64,000 bases of DNA from Marsupella aquatica (GCA_973895155.1 OZ316896.1:12710001-12774000), one strand, 5' to 3'. Shown: positions 36,068-49,354, numbered from the stretch's first letter. Translations and numbers: made by a program. Notes: generated by a model not told the origin, from the sequence alone.

Positions 36068-39000
36068 ATGACGGTCTCATGGAGAATGAGCGAGGGGGTG
36101 AGGGCGACCAGGGCCTCGGGCCACGAAAGGCTATGGCGATCGTCTACAGCAAAGCCTGACCCAGATGCGCAACGAGTGAGACTGGTGGTGAGAATGCTCA
36201 CATGTCAAGGAATTCTCGGGAGGAAATCGAATCGCAGCCATGGGAAATGGGTCGCGAGAAAACGATTCATGGAATGTGTACAGGGTGGCGTCCCTGACAA
36301 ACCCTTCCTATGCGCGCAATCCAGGTATATCTCATGAATCGATTATTATGGACCCGTTCTTAAAATTTCAGAGTGATTATGGAGAATGTTGATTATGGAG
36401 AGGTCTTAGAATGTCTGGGAACAGAATGTCCTTTGAAGGGCGAGACGTTCGATTGGGAGCAGATTCCACTGATTCTTACTGATTCCGATCTCAAGGTGGG
36501 GAAGTAAGGCTGTTGATGTTCCCGCGGACGATGAGGGTGGAAAGAATACTTCTGGTTTTTCTGTCCACGAGATTTGTCTGAAGGAAAATTTCTGAATTTT
36601 GCTGACATCTTTCGCGATGGAGTTTAATTCCGAAGAAATTCAAGGCAGTTTTTGAAGGAAAAACACATATCGGGAAACTGATGACCCATCTCTTTGCGTT
36701 GTTGCTGATTTGAGGGTGTCCTGGCCTCAATTTCGATAATCAAGGTTCACTTAAATCAACACTTCAAGGACCCTCTGCTTTGTAGTGAGAAGAGGGCTTT
36801 TCTGGCTTTGTCTTTAGGCTCTGTGTCCTTAAATCTGAAGCTATGAGGATCGTTAAAGGAGGTGTTGAAGTAGTGAACTGAAATATTTGGGTCATCTGGA
36901 TTCACTCCGTTCCTCAGTTTTAGAGAGCAGTGTGCTCACTTAGTCTGTTTTGGCTCACAGATCACTTTTCTTCTGGGATGCATTGTCTTGATAAGTATGA
37001 TAGATGTACCAATGCAGGTGAAACTTGTCTACCAATCGGCCCCCACCTTTTATCAATCCAGGGATCGGATATTTATGCTGATAAATGGGGTTTGAGTACT
37101 TGTGCAGATTGTCCTCAGTTGAAGTTAGAGAATAGGACAAATGAATGGACTAAACATTCAATGAGTCGTAGCGTTTAGAACAAATGTGTGATGGTATATG
37201 CATTAGTCCAGCGAGGATTCTGTTGATTCTGCATAGGAATGAGGCTGATAAGTTCCCGACGATGAATCCTTATCAATCAGGAATTTGCTGAGTTGGAGAC
37301 TTATCGATCATTATGATGATGTATTAGACATTCACGTGACCACTGACTTCCCTGTTGTGTGATTGGCATGAATTAGATCCGGGGAAGGGCCTGAAGCAGA
37401 TATTGGAAATGAGCGATTTAGTGATGGATTCTCCTTCTTCGTCATCTTCCTCCCCAAAGGTCCAAAGCGAGGTTCGTTTCCGACAATACTGACTCACATC
37501 TCACAATGGGCTTATCCGGTCCTGGATTTTTGCATTGTTTTGGGCCCCTAGTGATGGAATAGTCAGGATTGTGAACCTGCCTGTTCTTTCCTTTATTTTT
37601 CATTTTAGTTCCAGTGATCACTGTGGCATTACTATCCACTTGAACTTGAAGATGTTTGTGGACCAGGTGGATATGCCTCAATCAGGCCAGATTCCGTGGT
37701 ACTTTCCACATCTAGCAGCAGGCACGGCAGGTATAGATGAATTTGTTTTTCAGTCAGCATGCTATTGGCTTTATGGGTCTGCAACCACTGTGGGCAAAAA
37801 GGAATTATTTGAAAGAATCACTTTATGTAATCGTGATTAACTATCCCACGGTTGTCTATTGCATCGCGAAAGTTAAGAGGCATATCTTTAGGAAGCAAAA
37901 TACAAGGAACAACTAAGAAGGGGTGAGCACGAGAATGTTCTCTAAATCCAGTGGACCCAGAAAGGGAATTGAATGCGGAGCGTAAAGGCGTCAAGATAAT
38001 GCTGCCATGGGCGCTGTAATGTAGGATTTCAGCAGCTAGTCTGAAATTTGAGTGCTGTATTGGTTCCCTTTGGAATGTCTCAAGAAGCTAAACTATTTCT
38101 TTCATCAACGGCCAAGATAGTCTCCATGCCAGATACTTATGCCTGAGTAAGGTTACGTAGTTAATAGGTGTTTTGTCTTGCGCAGATGAAGCAGCACTCA
38201 ATGAAGCAAGTATGGATGGAGAGAACTCTACTGGATCAATTGAGGTCGATCCGGGTTCCCTGAGCATCAGAAATTGTTCTCTTGTACAAAGTAGTTCCAA
38301 CAAGCCAGATGGGCAGGCGGCTGTTTTCAGATTCCCATCTGGCACAGAAATAGAACCTGCAATGCAGAGTGACAGTCTTCTGGCACTCCCACACTTTGGA
38401 GGGGCTACGTCTTTATTTAACGCAACCGGTGCTGCGATGATGGGAGTGGGGCAAACTCTCATAACTGGACCACCTGCTATTTGGCAAGGGTCAGTGACCT
38501 TTGTACGGCCCTCTCTGGTAATTTTAGGAAGCTTGAAGTAGCCTTGCCTCACTTATTCATGAGATGTGCTTTACTTGAGAAGCTCAATAATCATCGACAT
38601 GTAGAAAGGAATTATCAGTGTAAAGTTTCTTCACGCTTATTGATATTTGAACTGGTACATTTGGGGAATTTTATGCTGATGTTTCTGCTACCTCTTGCAC
38701 TGCTGTTTTGGGAACGAGTTTCTTATGATAGGTAAAACGATCCGCGGCCCGTCTCACACACCTCAATCTTAGGTTACATGTCAGAAATATTATGATACGG
38801 AGATGACTGCATTAGACTGGTGGCTTCAATCCGCAGATTTTATGGTCATCAATTTCTGGCACGGACTTGCTTTTTTCGACAATGTCAAGGGCCACCTGAA
38901 GGACATTTCTGAGTAGAAACTGAATATTAAGATACAACTTGATTTTGCCAAGGAATTATGTCTAGGGTCCATCCTGGTGGTTTGTTATTCTTGTAGTTGG

Positions 39001-42000
39001 TCGCTCTATCCTTCGGATTATCAGGCTCTCTCGATCCTTACTAAAATCTTTAAACTGTTGTATTTGTCTGTTTATTTCAGCATGGTTTCTCGTGTTCAAA
39101 CTACATTACGAGGATCAGCTGATGACATAGGATGGCTACAGAAGGACCCAACTCTACCACCTGTGGTAGATAAGACGGAGAGATTTGTACAGCTTCTTGG
39201 ACGAATCAGGTACGAGACTTCAAACTGCCAGACAATAATAGACTGGGTCAGCGAGCCATAAGGACGCTGAACCGACTCCGATCTTTGGCTACAGATCCGT
39301 CTCGAACCGGAGCGACTTTCTAGTTTATAGAGAGCTAAAATGAAATGTAGTGTCCTTAGTAGCATATGATTGAGACTGCAGAATGGTCCGAGTCACCTGG
39401 TTTCATTGTTTTCATAGAGATTGTTGACTCTTCCTCAGAGTCATGCAAATTGTGATTCTATAGCTCAGCAGCCTAAGATGTCTTTGCCAGTGTGACAATT
39501 TGAAATTATCTTGGCGTGTATGAATGCGTAATAATTTTACCTCAGGTTTGAACAGTGACGCTCTTAGTGTGACATTGTGTATCACTTGTGCTGGTTTTCG
39601 TCGGGGCTATCGTTCATATTATGCACTCTTGAGGTTAGTTGGACAGGGTTAATATAGGTTGTGTATCTCTGAAAGGTCAAAGACTGTAAATCTAGTAGGC
39701 AGTTTTGCCCTGCACAATGTACTGCTTCTTGTGGTATGCAACCCCTAGACATCGACCACAGTTGCATGAATCTTTTACATGCTTTGTACACGTTTTGTAA
39801 AGAATTCCAGTCATGCCATGGAGTTGACATATTGACCAATTGTGTGTATGTCTATGGCAGTAATGGTGTACATGTGCTTCCTGATTCTCTTGTTTACCTT
39901 CTCATTCCAGGTAGAGTTTGTACGTGGACTCGTTTTTGCTATCATGTATCTAGTGCATTTTCAGTGAGCTTTTCAAATTTTTGCAACTCACGCAGTTTGT
40001 CCATATAGATAGTTGTATGTTCTATGCTACTATCTTAGCATTGCTAATTTTTCTCTGAGTCGAAAGTGTCGTAACCCCATGAGTTATCAGTCGCCCGTAT
40101 CAGGTATCAGTGGCTCCTATCAGTTGTTTGCATGTGGAACTTTCCTACTCAGCGAGGCTGCATGATTCAACGGAAATGTCGAGTTGAAAAAGTCACTTGG
40201 CAAGGTTAGCCGAGTGGATTTTTCTCTAAAACGTTTTGCTCCCTCTCAGCCTTCTAATCAGGCGCCTTCAACTTGCAGGGCTTTTCAGTAACCATGGACC
40301 TTTGTATTTCGTTGACACAAAGAAGTATTTCTCCAATCTGGGCCTTGCTTGCTACATTGCCCGCATTAAAAGTGAGGTTAGTAGCTCTGGCTATAAGCTT
40401 CATTCATCGCCATTTCTTGTACGCAATTGTTGACGATAGATTGTTTCAGATTTATAACGCTGGGATGTCTATCTTGGCAGAGCTTTAAGATGTGTCCCAT
40501 ATGGTGTTCATGTTTCTCATTAATCAATTGCAAGGCTTGGTTTGTCAGCACCTTGTATGCCATCTGCTGGCTAGCCAGGGCTCAGAGTGATAAGGGCCAT
40601 TGATGCTGCCAAAAATTACTGATAGGGTCAATTAACAGGCAGGTGTTGAAACAAATGCTCGAGAACTTAAGGAGTACATTGAAGAGCTTTACTGGGGCAC
40701 AGGTAAACGGGTGATACTGCTTGGACACAGTAAAGGTAGTGTTGATGCAGCTGCTGCATGTGCAACTTATTGGCCTGATTTGAAGGACAAAGTAGTTGGT
40801 CTAGTCTTTGCACAGAGTCCGTATGGTGGAAGTCCCATTGCGTCAGACATACTTCGCGAAGGCCAGATTGCAGACTTCGAGACGAGAAAAATATTGCAAA
40901 CTATCATCAAGGTCATCAAGGTAGGTCATACTTCGATGTGGCAGCTTTCAAGAGAACAACGAAGGGGTGAAATATATATACTAGCATGAGTACCAATGAA
41001 CGTACATTAGGATGAGACAAACGAAATCTTGCCAAAAGAAATTCCTTAATATTTCCCGTTCATCTTTGCCGTCTCTGTTTTCCCGTTGTCCCCTTAGAGT
41101 CACGGTCTAGAGGCTTCCCTTAGAGTCACGGTCTAGAGTCTTCACTCTAGACAGTAGCCCTTAACAGTAAGTAAGTTTCGATCGCGCTTTATCAGTAATA
41201 TTGAGGGATGAGTTCCTATACCTGAGAGTATGGAAGCACTCTTCCTTGGACTGTCGACACTATCTAATGTGGATTGGGCAGCGCGCGCTTTATCAGTAAT
41301 ATTGAGGGATGAGTTCCTACTCCTTAGAGTATGAAAGCCTCTTCCTTGGACTGTCGACACTATCTAATGTGGATTGGGCAGCGTATAGTTGATATTGCTG
41401 TCGGCAGTACACGATTTTAGTTGTAATAATGAGTTGGGGCCCTGTATGATATATACCGATCCTTGATTTATGAATGTTCTGAATGGTTTTCTGGTTGGCA
41501 ATTCTAATGGCAGGGTGATATCCAATCCCTGGAGGACCTGACTTACGAGAAAAGACGGAAGTTTGTCGCCAGCCATACTCTCCCAATGGAACTTCCGACT
41601 GTGTCCTTCCATACAGAAGCAAGTAGAGCTGCAAGTGTCTTGTCCACAATGTCTCATGTTGCACACGCGGAGCTTCCTTGGCTGCCTCTTTCAAGTTCCA
41701 AAGGCAGTTCAGAGGAACCTGCAGCTGGAGCAAAGTTGCCTGTTGCTATGCCTCTGGCGGCTGCGATGGCCCTTTGTGCCATACACTTGGATATCAGATA
41801 CGGTGAAGCGAGCGACGGACTTGTGGCTCGCAAGGATGCCGAAGTTCCCGGCTCCGTGGTTGTCAGACCAGATAAGAAGTTGGACCATGCTTGGATGGTT
41901 TATTCGCCAGCAAAAAAGGCAGCAAATGAACCTGATGCAGCTCATATGTGTGAAGCGCTTTTGACTCTCCTCTTGGAGGAGGAGGCCGCTAGAAAGAAGA

Positions 42001-42116
42001 TTCCCTGCAACGGAGATAGATCACCTGTTGTAGAGGATCCGATGGTACCCAGCTCCGATACCTTGATGCCTTCCACAGAGATCCAGGAAGGCGAGGAATA
42101 CCTTAAAAATTTGTGA
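36068..42116 (+). CDS. Alpha/beta-hydrolase family protein (putative lipase)
   Basis: Firm exons: 38186-38489, 39081-39209, 39861-39910, 40279-40376, 40639-40920 and 41514-42116, all GT-AG and in phase. Two upstream exons, 36068-36324 and 37609-37730, also join in phase and give 614 aa, but I cannot confirm them by family. If they are UTR, translation could begin at ATG 38212 (479 aa). The conserved core has RGSADDIGWLQ, LVYLLIPGLFSNHGPLYF, then the nucleophile elbow LLGHSKGSVDAA (Ser ~351), QSPYGGSPIASD, and the C-terminal DGLV.RKDAEVPGS and LDHAWMVY (His ~539). Asp ~515 is a candidate acid. This matches a plant family annotated as alpha/beta-hydrolase or putative lipase; the substrate is unknown. 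The C-terminal ~70 residues are variable. The last intron (40921-41513) contains tandem duplications. Confidence 0.87.
41091..41140. repeat. Short direct repeat in the last intron
   Basis: CCCTTAGAGTCACGGTCTAGA occurs twice, 27 bp apart, inside the last intron of the hydrolase gene. Confidence 0.8.
41184..41383. repeat. 101-bp tandem duplication in an intron
   Basis: Two near-identical copies start with GCGCTTTATCAGTAATATTG at 41184 and 41285. The second ends with GATTGGGCAGCG at 41383. Only a few differences separate the copies, so the duplication is recent. It lies in the last intron of the hydrolase gene and does not disturb its splice sites. Confidence 0.92.
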
Positions 42117-43850
42117 GGTCCCGGTTCTTTACACCTCCTGTGGCAACGTCATGTATCAGAGGTAGTCACTTAGGAGCTCGTCCTACGTGAAGCTTTCCTT
42201 CAAGGTCCCATATACCAGTTGCAGCGAATTCCGTTATTGTGCCTTTCGTAGACATAGAAGATTTGCACACGGAAGCCGTTATAAATGTTGGTGCTGTCTA
42301 GTAGATGGTAGGAGATCTCTTCAATAACGATTTCTGTTGAAGTTGTGAAGGAAGAGACACTTGTAAAAATCAATTACTTCTATCGTACCATACGATACGA
42401 AAGCTTGTCTCAACAAATATCTCCTTGTGTGCCTATGCAACAAACTACCGCACCGTAACCCCTTCAAAATTACTCCTTCAATTGTAGAATAGAGGTTTGT
42501 GACGACGTTCTCTCTCTCACCTAACTTCACTGGAATCGTCAGCTGAGGATTTTTCCTTAGTGTTTACTGTGCAACTGTCCAGCCGCTCTTCTGTACAAAC
42601 AGTGAATTCCTTTCGACTCTTCAGCAAGCATGGTGACATACTTTCGAACCATCTTTGCAGCTAAAGAACAGTATTTTGCACAATGTCATCTATGCTTGCC
42701 TAGGGTACCTGACTCCAGTGGTGTAATGGATGTCGATGCTTTCGATGCTTGTCTACACCCTACGAAGGCCCTTCACTTCATTTGTTGGAGACGGTGCTCT
42801 ATTCTCTTAAAAGCCGTATTCTATATTTGGCAAGGTTTCGTGGAAAAGTCACGCTGAAGATTGTCCGACTCCCATAGCCATCACTCGTCTACAGCTTACA
42901 ATCACAATTCTGGAGCAAACTAAACACATGGCTTACGGAAGAACAGGAAATTTAGTTCAAACCAGGAATGTGACTAAATATATTTGGACACTCGCTTCGC
43001 AAGTAATTCTTCCTAACAAGTGATTTATCCTCAAATATAGATTTTGATGTCAGGTGAAAGGAATCAATGTAGCGCTGCACGCAGTGCCTCGAGTAAGCTA
43101 CAAAGATGGACCCGGACGGTCGTCGTCTATCCTACATGGAACCATACACAGAGCTTCACGTTGTCAGCACACCAGTATTTGAATGCAGCCACGCGTAGCA
43201 AGTTACCAAGCAGTTGCTACTTGGAAGTAGGGTGTCTGAACGCTGCATTCTCCGACAATCTCGACGACAGCTCCTCGAAGGGAGATATTACGCTACGATT
43301 CAGCAGGAAGAGAGATATCACAAGACATCGTGATCGGACCACACTTACATCTAACGATTCCTTCCGTTTCAGGCTCATTGCTTATGATGATTTCTCGTTG
43401 AACGTTGAAAGTCCTTGGGTAAAGTCCACTTGCATGATGTTCTGTCAACTAAACTAAAAGTCTTCAGTTTAGATGACACCACTTTGCTTGGTGGCATTTC
43501 ATCGGGACTCAATCCGAGGCTAATCCAGGAAACCTAGTGTATTGTTCAGATACCTTCCGCTGCTGTCCGTGGTCAGCCTCCACCTCCGGACATTGCCACG
43601 CCGTAGGAGGCGTGACGTCCGATGGCAGTTGCTCAGGTTTTGAGGAGAGCAACTGCCGACGGATTTGAAACACGCTTTCTTCACGATCAACGCTAACTTT
43701 GCAGACAGCTTCCTAAAAGATGCTGGCAGTACAAACGCAAGCGATTGAGTACTACCAGAGTCTTTTGGGAGGCTGTATACACAGCCGATCAGTCGGGGGA
43801 GCCTGCCTCCTCAGATTCTCCTCTCCAGGTGCAGCCAACAAAACGAAGCG
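42117..43850. other. Gene-free stretch
   Basis: The start should hold the 3' UTR of the hydrolase gene. A 137-codon open frame at 43044-43457 has no recognisable domain, and I do not call it a gene. Confidence 0.45.
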
Positions 43851-43854
43851 GCCA

Positions 43855-44515
43855 TATCGAGATATCGACAACTTCAGAGCAGAAATTTCATTAAAACTCG
43901 GATCAGAAGAAGGGAACCCATCAAAACAGGGAACTGCCTGTTCACACACACGGCACCAAGCAATCAAACTATCACAGCATCAAAGGTCGGGGGAGGGGCG
44001 GCGGGCCCATCGCGGAAAGGCATCGGGTGTTCCGTAGTAGCGATCATCGCGAAGGGATCTAGAGCGAGATAACTCGCAAGGACGAGGAGCTGCTGGAGCC
44101 GTGTCGACAGCTTCGGAGAGAGAAAGTTCCTTCGAACTTGGATCAGAAGAAGTGGAACCAAAGCACACACAGAGCTGCCGGTTCACACGGCACGACTCAA
44201 TCGGCCAAACGGGGCACAGAAACGCGCTTCTAACAACAAGGACGAGAACCTTGTGGAGCTCTACATCCACAGTTCGGAGGAGAAATTCCTCTCAGACTCG
44301 GACCCGAAGAAGTGAAACCAATGCAAGCAGAAGCTGTCTGTTCACATGGCACTAAGCCATCGACCGAAACACCAACGACGGCAATGGCGATCACGAGAAG
44401 CTGATGGAGCTCTATATACTCAACTTCGGAGGAGAAATTTCTTTGGGACTGGGATCAGAAGAAGTGGAACCGAAGGCAACAGACGACTGTCAGTTCACAC
44501 ACCTCTAAGGGGGGG
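43855..44515. repeat. Diverged ~155-240-bp tandem array, four copies
   Basis: A landmark CTTCGGAGGAGAAATT followed ~25 bp later by GGATCAGAAGAAGTGGAACC recurs at about 43870, 44110, 44270 and 44424. Between landmarks are GTTCACACGGCAC-like and GGAGCTCTA-like segments. GC-rich compared with its surroundings. Several short open frames cross it on both strands but none is conserved between units, so I treat it as noncoding. Confidence 0.7.
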
Positions 44516-44519
44516 ACTT

Positions 44520-45845
44520 TACAGTTACTCGGGGGTAGCAGATCTTTTTTCTGTATGTGAGATGCAATCCGAGCTGTTCAAATAAGGGTTTCTATGCTGA
44601 GCTGCAATCCTAGCCATTCAAATAATTTAAATTAAATTTTAAGTATTTCACCACTAAAGATATTCTAATTGACAATACTTCCATTGTTTTTTTATATTTA
44701 TAAAATACCACCTTTTTTTTTGTATATATGAAAATGTCACAGTTTCATATATGGATGACAAGGTTACCAAGGTAACCAGGGAACTATAAACTAAAAATGG
44801 TGTCATTTTTCTAAATAGAAAAAAAATGGAAATATTGCAAATTCAAAAATATTTAGTGGCAATGTACTTAAAAGTTGTAATTCAAATAAGGGTTTCTATG
44901 TGTGAGATGCAATCCTAGCCATTCAAATAGGGAACAAGCAGGACTTCACTATACATGAACTTGGGGGCTTGGGGGCACAAGCAGGCAAAACTAATCTACC
45001 AAACCTAGTCATGTAAGTAGTGTGAAGACAAAGGCCCTCTTGTGTACTATTTTTATGGTACAGACCTCCATGTTGGACACTTGTGTTAGTGTGGACCACA
45101 TTTTGGTGGTCTACGGGAGTTTTGGGCTTATAAAATTGATAATGATGAGTCTTAAAATAGTTTTTTAGTTTTTCACCTCCAAGAAACCACAAGTCTGGAT
45201 GGACACATATGTTTGGCAAAATGCCCGGATGGACATAGACAACCTGGATGAACACAACTTGAACTACATATTTTGCTTGTACTTTGCTAAGAAGCTATCT
45301 AATCCTATATAATGCACAGGTCTCTTGGGCAGATATTTAATCATGGGCTGAATGCTCTCGGGGCATTTCAGCTCGTGGTCCATGTCTGGGCCCACTTCAT
45401 GTTTCAAGCCAGCCTTTTGCAGACCCTGCGTTAAATCTATGTCAGTTGTACAAGCAGAACATAAACCACGACACATGTCGTTCAAATCACTTGGTTTGTA
45501 GATCATAAATATAGTGTATTGGTTTATGTTCTGGTGTATGAACAACATTAACTTGACATATATTTAACACACAATCTTTTGTAGCCAGTGCATCCATGAT
45601 TGAGAATCAGCAGCCACTGTATTTGGGAACTGTATGACATTTGGGATCATAAATATAGTGTATACGGATCAGAGACATTTTGCAGCTCATACAGTGCCAA
45701 TTCCTTGTAGTGAAAACAATCACCCACAAATGGCAGTCACAAAATTTGAGATCTTGCAGCCAGTGTATCTTGTTCATGCAATCAAGCCTTCCATCAAAAC
45801 ACATTGAATACAATAGAGGAATGGGAGTAGGGCATCATCCTGCAC
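44520..45845. other. AT-rich gene-free stretch
   Basis: No gene supported. A ~40-bp segment around CAAATAAGGGTTTCTATG is repeated near 44578 and 44882. Confidence 0.45.
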
Positions 45846-45849
45846 CCAG

Positions 45850-46085
45850 TGGCTGATACCTTTTTGGCTGATACCTTTTTGGTGCTTCTTTTGGTGCTTC
45901 TTGTAGCCTACTGGTGCCCCTCATCGCCAACTCAATCCTGTCTTGGTGCTTGTCAATTCTCTAGTGGTAAATAGAGTAGCTGACTGGTGCTTCTCAGAGC
46001 CGTCTGGTGCTTCTCATAGCCAACTCCATTTTTCAACTTGGTGCTTCTCGAGAGTCCATTGTGCTTCTCATGGCTGACTGTAATG
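45850..46085. repeat. Short-unit degenerate repeat (TGGTGCTTCT)
   Basis: TGGTGCTTCT or close variants occur at least six times between about 45889 and 46070, often followed by CATAGCC or CGCCAACTC. Units are roughly 20-45 bp. Noncoding. Confidence 0.6.
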
Positions 46086-46371
46086 TCACGCCCCTTTGCA
46101 ATCCTCGCCAAGTTGCGACCCTTGGCAGCCAGCTCATTGGGTGGCGGAATGAAAACCATGGAGTAACCCAATGGAATTAGCTTTCCTTAATGGGAGACGG
46201 TAATCCATGCATGTTAGGGGTGTAATTGGTAATTGGTCTCATAGTGTCCCAAGGCTGTGTCCATCAAGGCTAGAACTAGAGAAGGAGGAGACAAAAAAAC
46301 AAAACAAAGCCTTAATATTTCATATTAACACAATAAAAATTAATCTAATAGAATTTACCCCTCCTAGCCCA

Positions 46372-46535
46372 TAGAGGCATGACTTTGTGGTAACTCACTT
46401 GAGTAGAGACTGATAGGTCTTGGGTTCAACTGTTGTGGGCTGATTGTTCCCAACTATTGTGACGGACTCTTCCCTTTCTATGGGGTTTCACAAATTTCCC
46501 TTTGAAAAAAAATATGATAAAATAAAATAAAATTT
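46372..46535 (+). mobile_element. tRNA-derived SINE-like sequence
   Basis: An A-box-like TGGTAACTCACTTGAGTAG is followed by a B-box-like GGGTTCAACTG at about 46430, the RNA polymerase III promoter layout. The unit ends in an A-rich tail (a run of A, then ATAAAATAAAATAAAAT) near 46507-46535. That is the structure of a plant SINE. No target duplication was confirmed and the cloverleaf is not intact, so it is not a tRNA gene. Confidence 0.5.
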
Positions 46536-46539
46536 ACCC

Positions 46540-47780
46540 TCCCTATTCCATGATGAATACTCAACCAAAACCCCGACCAAGACCAAAATCTTCACTTTCG
46601 CTTTGATGGAAGTGTAGCTGACCTACTCCTCTAGCACATCCTCAAAACTAAAAAATATTTGAATTTACGAGCATCGAGTTATTACAATTAAACTCAAATT
46701 TTGGGAAATGTGGTCCATGGGGGTTTCAAAAGACCAACCTTGTGGTCCATGGGAACATCATTTTCTCATTACAAATAGTTGAGAAGTTAAAGAAATATTT
46801 AAACATTTTTGTAGAATATAGGTGAACTCAATTAATTGTAATTTATTGGGAGAGGAGTTAATAATGGTTATCAAGTTTTGAGATGGTCACTAATTAATGT
46901 GGGGACACAGCGCCAAGGCAAAATCTTTGTCGTGGTTGGCATGATTAAATTATCTCGGCATTCATTTGTATTTTCTCAATCTGTGTCCTTCAATGAGTAC
47001 ACTTATGTGTGATTTGAAGCAAGTTTCTGTTGGCATACCAGTAAATGCCATCAGTTGATGCATTTCAAGGTAGGTTTAATTATAAGCACAAAGTTCAATC
47101 TGGACAAGATCAGATTTTATGTCAATAGGGGTTAATGTATGGAAATTGAGTGATTGTTAGGGAAACCACAACTCCTATCCTTCTGCTAATTTTTTTGTGG
47201 CTTTTATTGGTGACCGCTGTTAAAACTCTGAGTCAACTCCAATTTGGCCAAAACTGTTAGACCTACTTTAGGGGGGAAAGCTAAAGAGTTGCGACGCTTC
47301 ATTCAACCAATCATGAAAAGAACAGATTCCGTTTCTTTGACCAAAACTGAGTTTTCTACTGGTCAGCCCTCGTTGCTCTCGGGAATCTGTGAACAGGCCC
47401 TTGTGGATCCCTTCATTTTGCCGATGTGTACATTTTTTGGGGTCAAAACTTAGACCTCCTCTTGAGGTGTTCTTAAAGACTTGAGCAAGCAGCAGCTTCT
47501 ATTCGGAGCATTGATTTATTTTCGCCAGACCTGACACATTTTGGCTCAGACATTTTAAATTTAGCATATAGAACTGGCCATCAGCTTTGCTTTGATGGAG
47601 TGACACTGGACTGCCCTCACCATCTTGTAAGCCCCCATAAGCAATCCACCAAAGAGCAAGAGAACGCACGTCATGGCAAATTGGGTAGCAATGTTTGCCG
47701 GCATGACAAAATCATGATAAGTACCATGAAACCCTCACAAGAGGGTGCTATGGCTTATTACGGCTGTGGGTATTTTTTTA
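46540..47780. other. Gene-free stretch
   Basis: No gene supported; small open frames only. Confidence 0.45.
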
Positions 47781-47784
47781 AGGT

Positions 47785-48375
47785 TTTTTCTGTTGAGCTT
47801 TATACTAACCTGTCCCCACAAACTACCAGTATTTAGTTATGGCGTCCCTAAACTAGTTTGTTTCCTAACCAGACCCCCATTTTGTGTATGAGAGCTAACT
47901 TGACTTTTGTTCTGGTTGGTGCAAGTCCTTGTGTTGTCACATGGTGCAACGCCAATGGCTGTAGGCTTAAACCAATCTCCCTCTTGCCCCATACTACTGG
48001 CCAACCGTTTGAGGCTGACAAGTGAAGCCAAATCCTTCTTCAGTGTGGAAAAAATGAGGCCGAAAATGATGTATTATTTACAAAATTGTAATATTTTGTC
48101 ACAAACTTATCTGTCTTGAACTTCCGCCAGCAGCATGGGGGAAGAGAGAGAGATTGGCGGGTTAAGCATGCAGCCATTGGCACCTCACTACGGGGCAGCG
48201 GGAGGCCCTGCACCATCAGAACGGAGGCCAAGTGAGCTCTGCTGAGTTGAGTCAACACTACCTTATATACCAAATAGGTGTCAGGTTCGCATTTAAATTA
48301 ATTTAGGAGACACCTTACTAAGCTTCAGTAGTTTAGGGGATAGGTTAGTAAAAAGTAGTTGAGTTTTCTCTTACC
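47785..48375. mobile_element. Foldback element (near-complete long inverted repeat)
   Basis: The left half, from about 47790, is mirrored by the right half down to about 48370. Paired blocks include ACTAACCTGTCCC with ACTAACCTATCCC, and GCCAATGGCTGTAGGCTTAA with GCCAATGGCTGCATGCTTAA read on the other strand. Arms are about 220-250 bp, leaving a small centre around 48040-48120. No coding capacity. A transcript would fold into a long hairpin, a potential small-RNA source. MITE/foldback type; exact ends and target duplication not determined. Confidence 0.68.
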
Positions 48376-48379
48376 TTAG

Positions 48380-49350
48380 GGTGACAAATGTCACCTTTTG
48401 AAAGAGGGGGGGGCAAATGCTAAGAATATTCAATATCAAATTTAACTATATTAGTTTTCTGAACATTAGATATTGCTAGATTTAAGGATAAACATTAGAT
48501 TCTAGCTTCTGGGATCTGTGGCTAGCCTGTGTAAAACTGGCTATTGTAATGGACAACAAACAACCTAGTGAATTTTTGCCAAAAGTGTCAAAGCCTTTTG
48601 AGAGAGGTGGAATCTCTTGAGTTCTTGCCCCTGGCCCCCAGCATTATTAATAATGGGCTGGACGTGCGAACAGATGAAGGGTGCAAAAAATCTGATTTGA
48701 GATTAATTTTTATAATTGGCTTAGAAATATCAAGGAATGGTTTTATTCAAAGAACCCTTTCTAACTAATATAGGCTTATATAAATGTGACCCAAGTTAAT
48801 ATGCTTCAAGAGGTGATGTAATATGGATGTGACACGTGTCACAATAGGATTGGTCCTTGTGGCCACCCTTTATGGGAACATGTGTATATGACATATAATT
48901 ATGCTTGCAACATCTATGATTCAGAGTAGTTTAGGACTTTGGAGCTTTTGAACCCTGACTACCCTGCCCTGTGGTTCAGAAATGCCCCAAAGTTGAAGTT
49001 TGGGGTTAAAGGGTCACGAACACAAAAATGTATGTACCCAAAACCTTTCCAAAACACTCCCGTCAGTTTTAGAACCGTTTGCACATGATGAATTTATAAC
49101 TTTTCAAGGCTTTCATAAATGGTGTAAAATGTAAAATTATAATATCTCAAAGGGGCAGATTTATTCTCCAAAATTAAGTTTTTAAGAATAACAAGAGAAA
49201 TTTTTATAGGCTTCCAAAAATAATAAGGGGTACTAGGGAGGGGGGTGTACGCACGTATACCTCTTTAGTTTACAAAGGTTGGGGGCCCAGGGGTTTTTGC
49301 CACCCAAAAAGTGCTGGTGCCATCCCTAGGGTGATTATGAGTCAGTAGTC
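48380..49350. other. Gene-free stretch
   Basis: No gene supported. Confidence 0.45.
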
Positions 49351-49354
49351 CCCA

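Noticed and set aside
43044-43457. 137-codon open frame
   Set aside because: No domain, no splice context, and composition not different enough from its neighbours.
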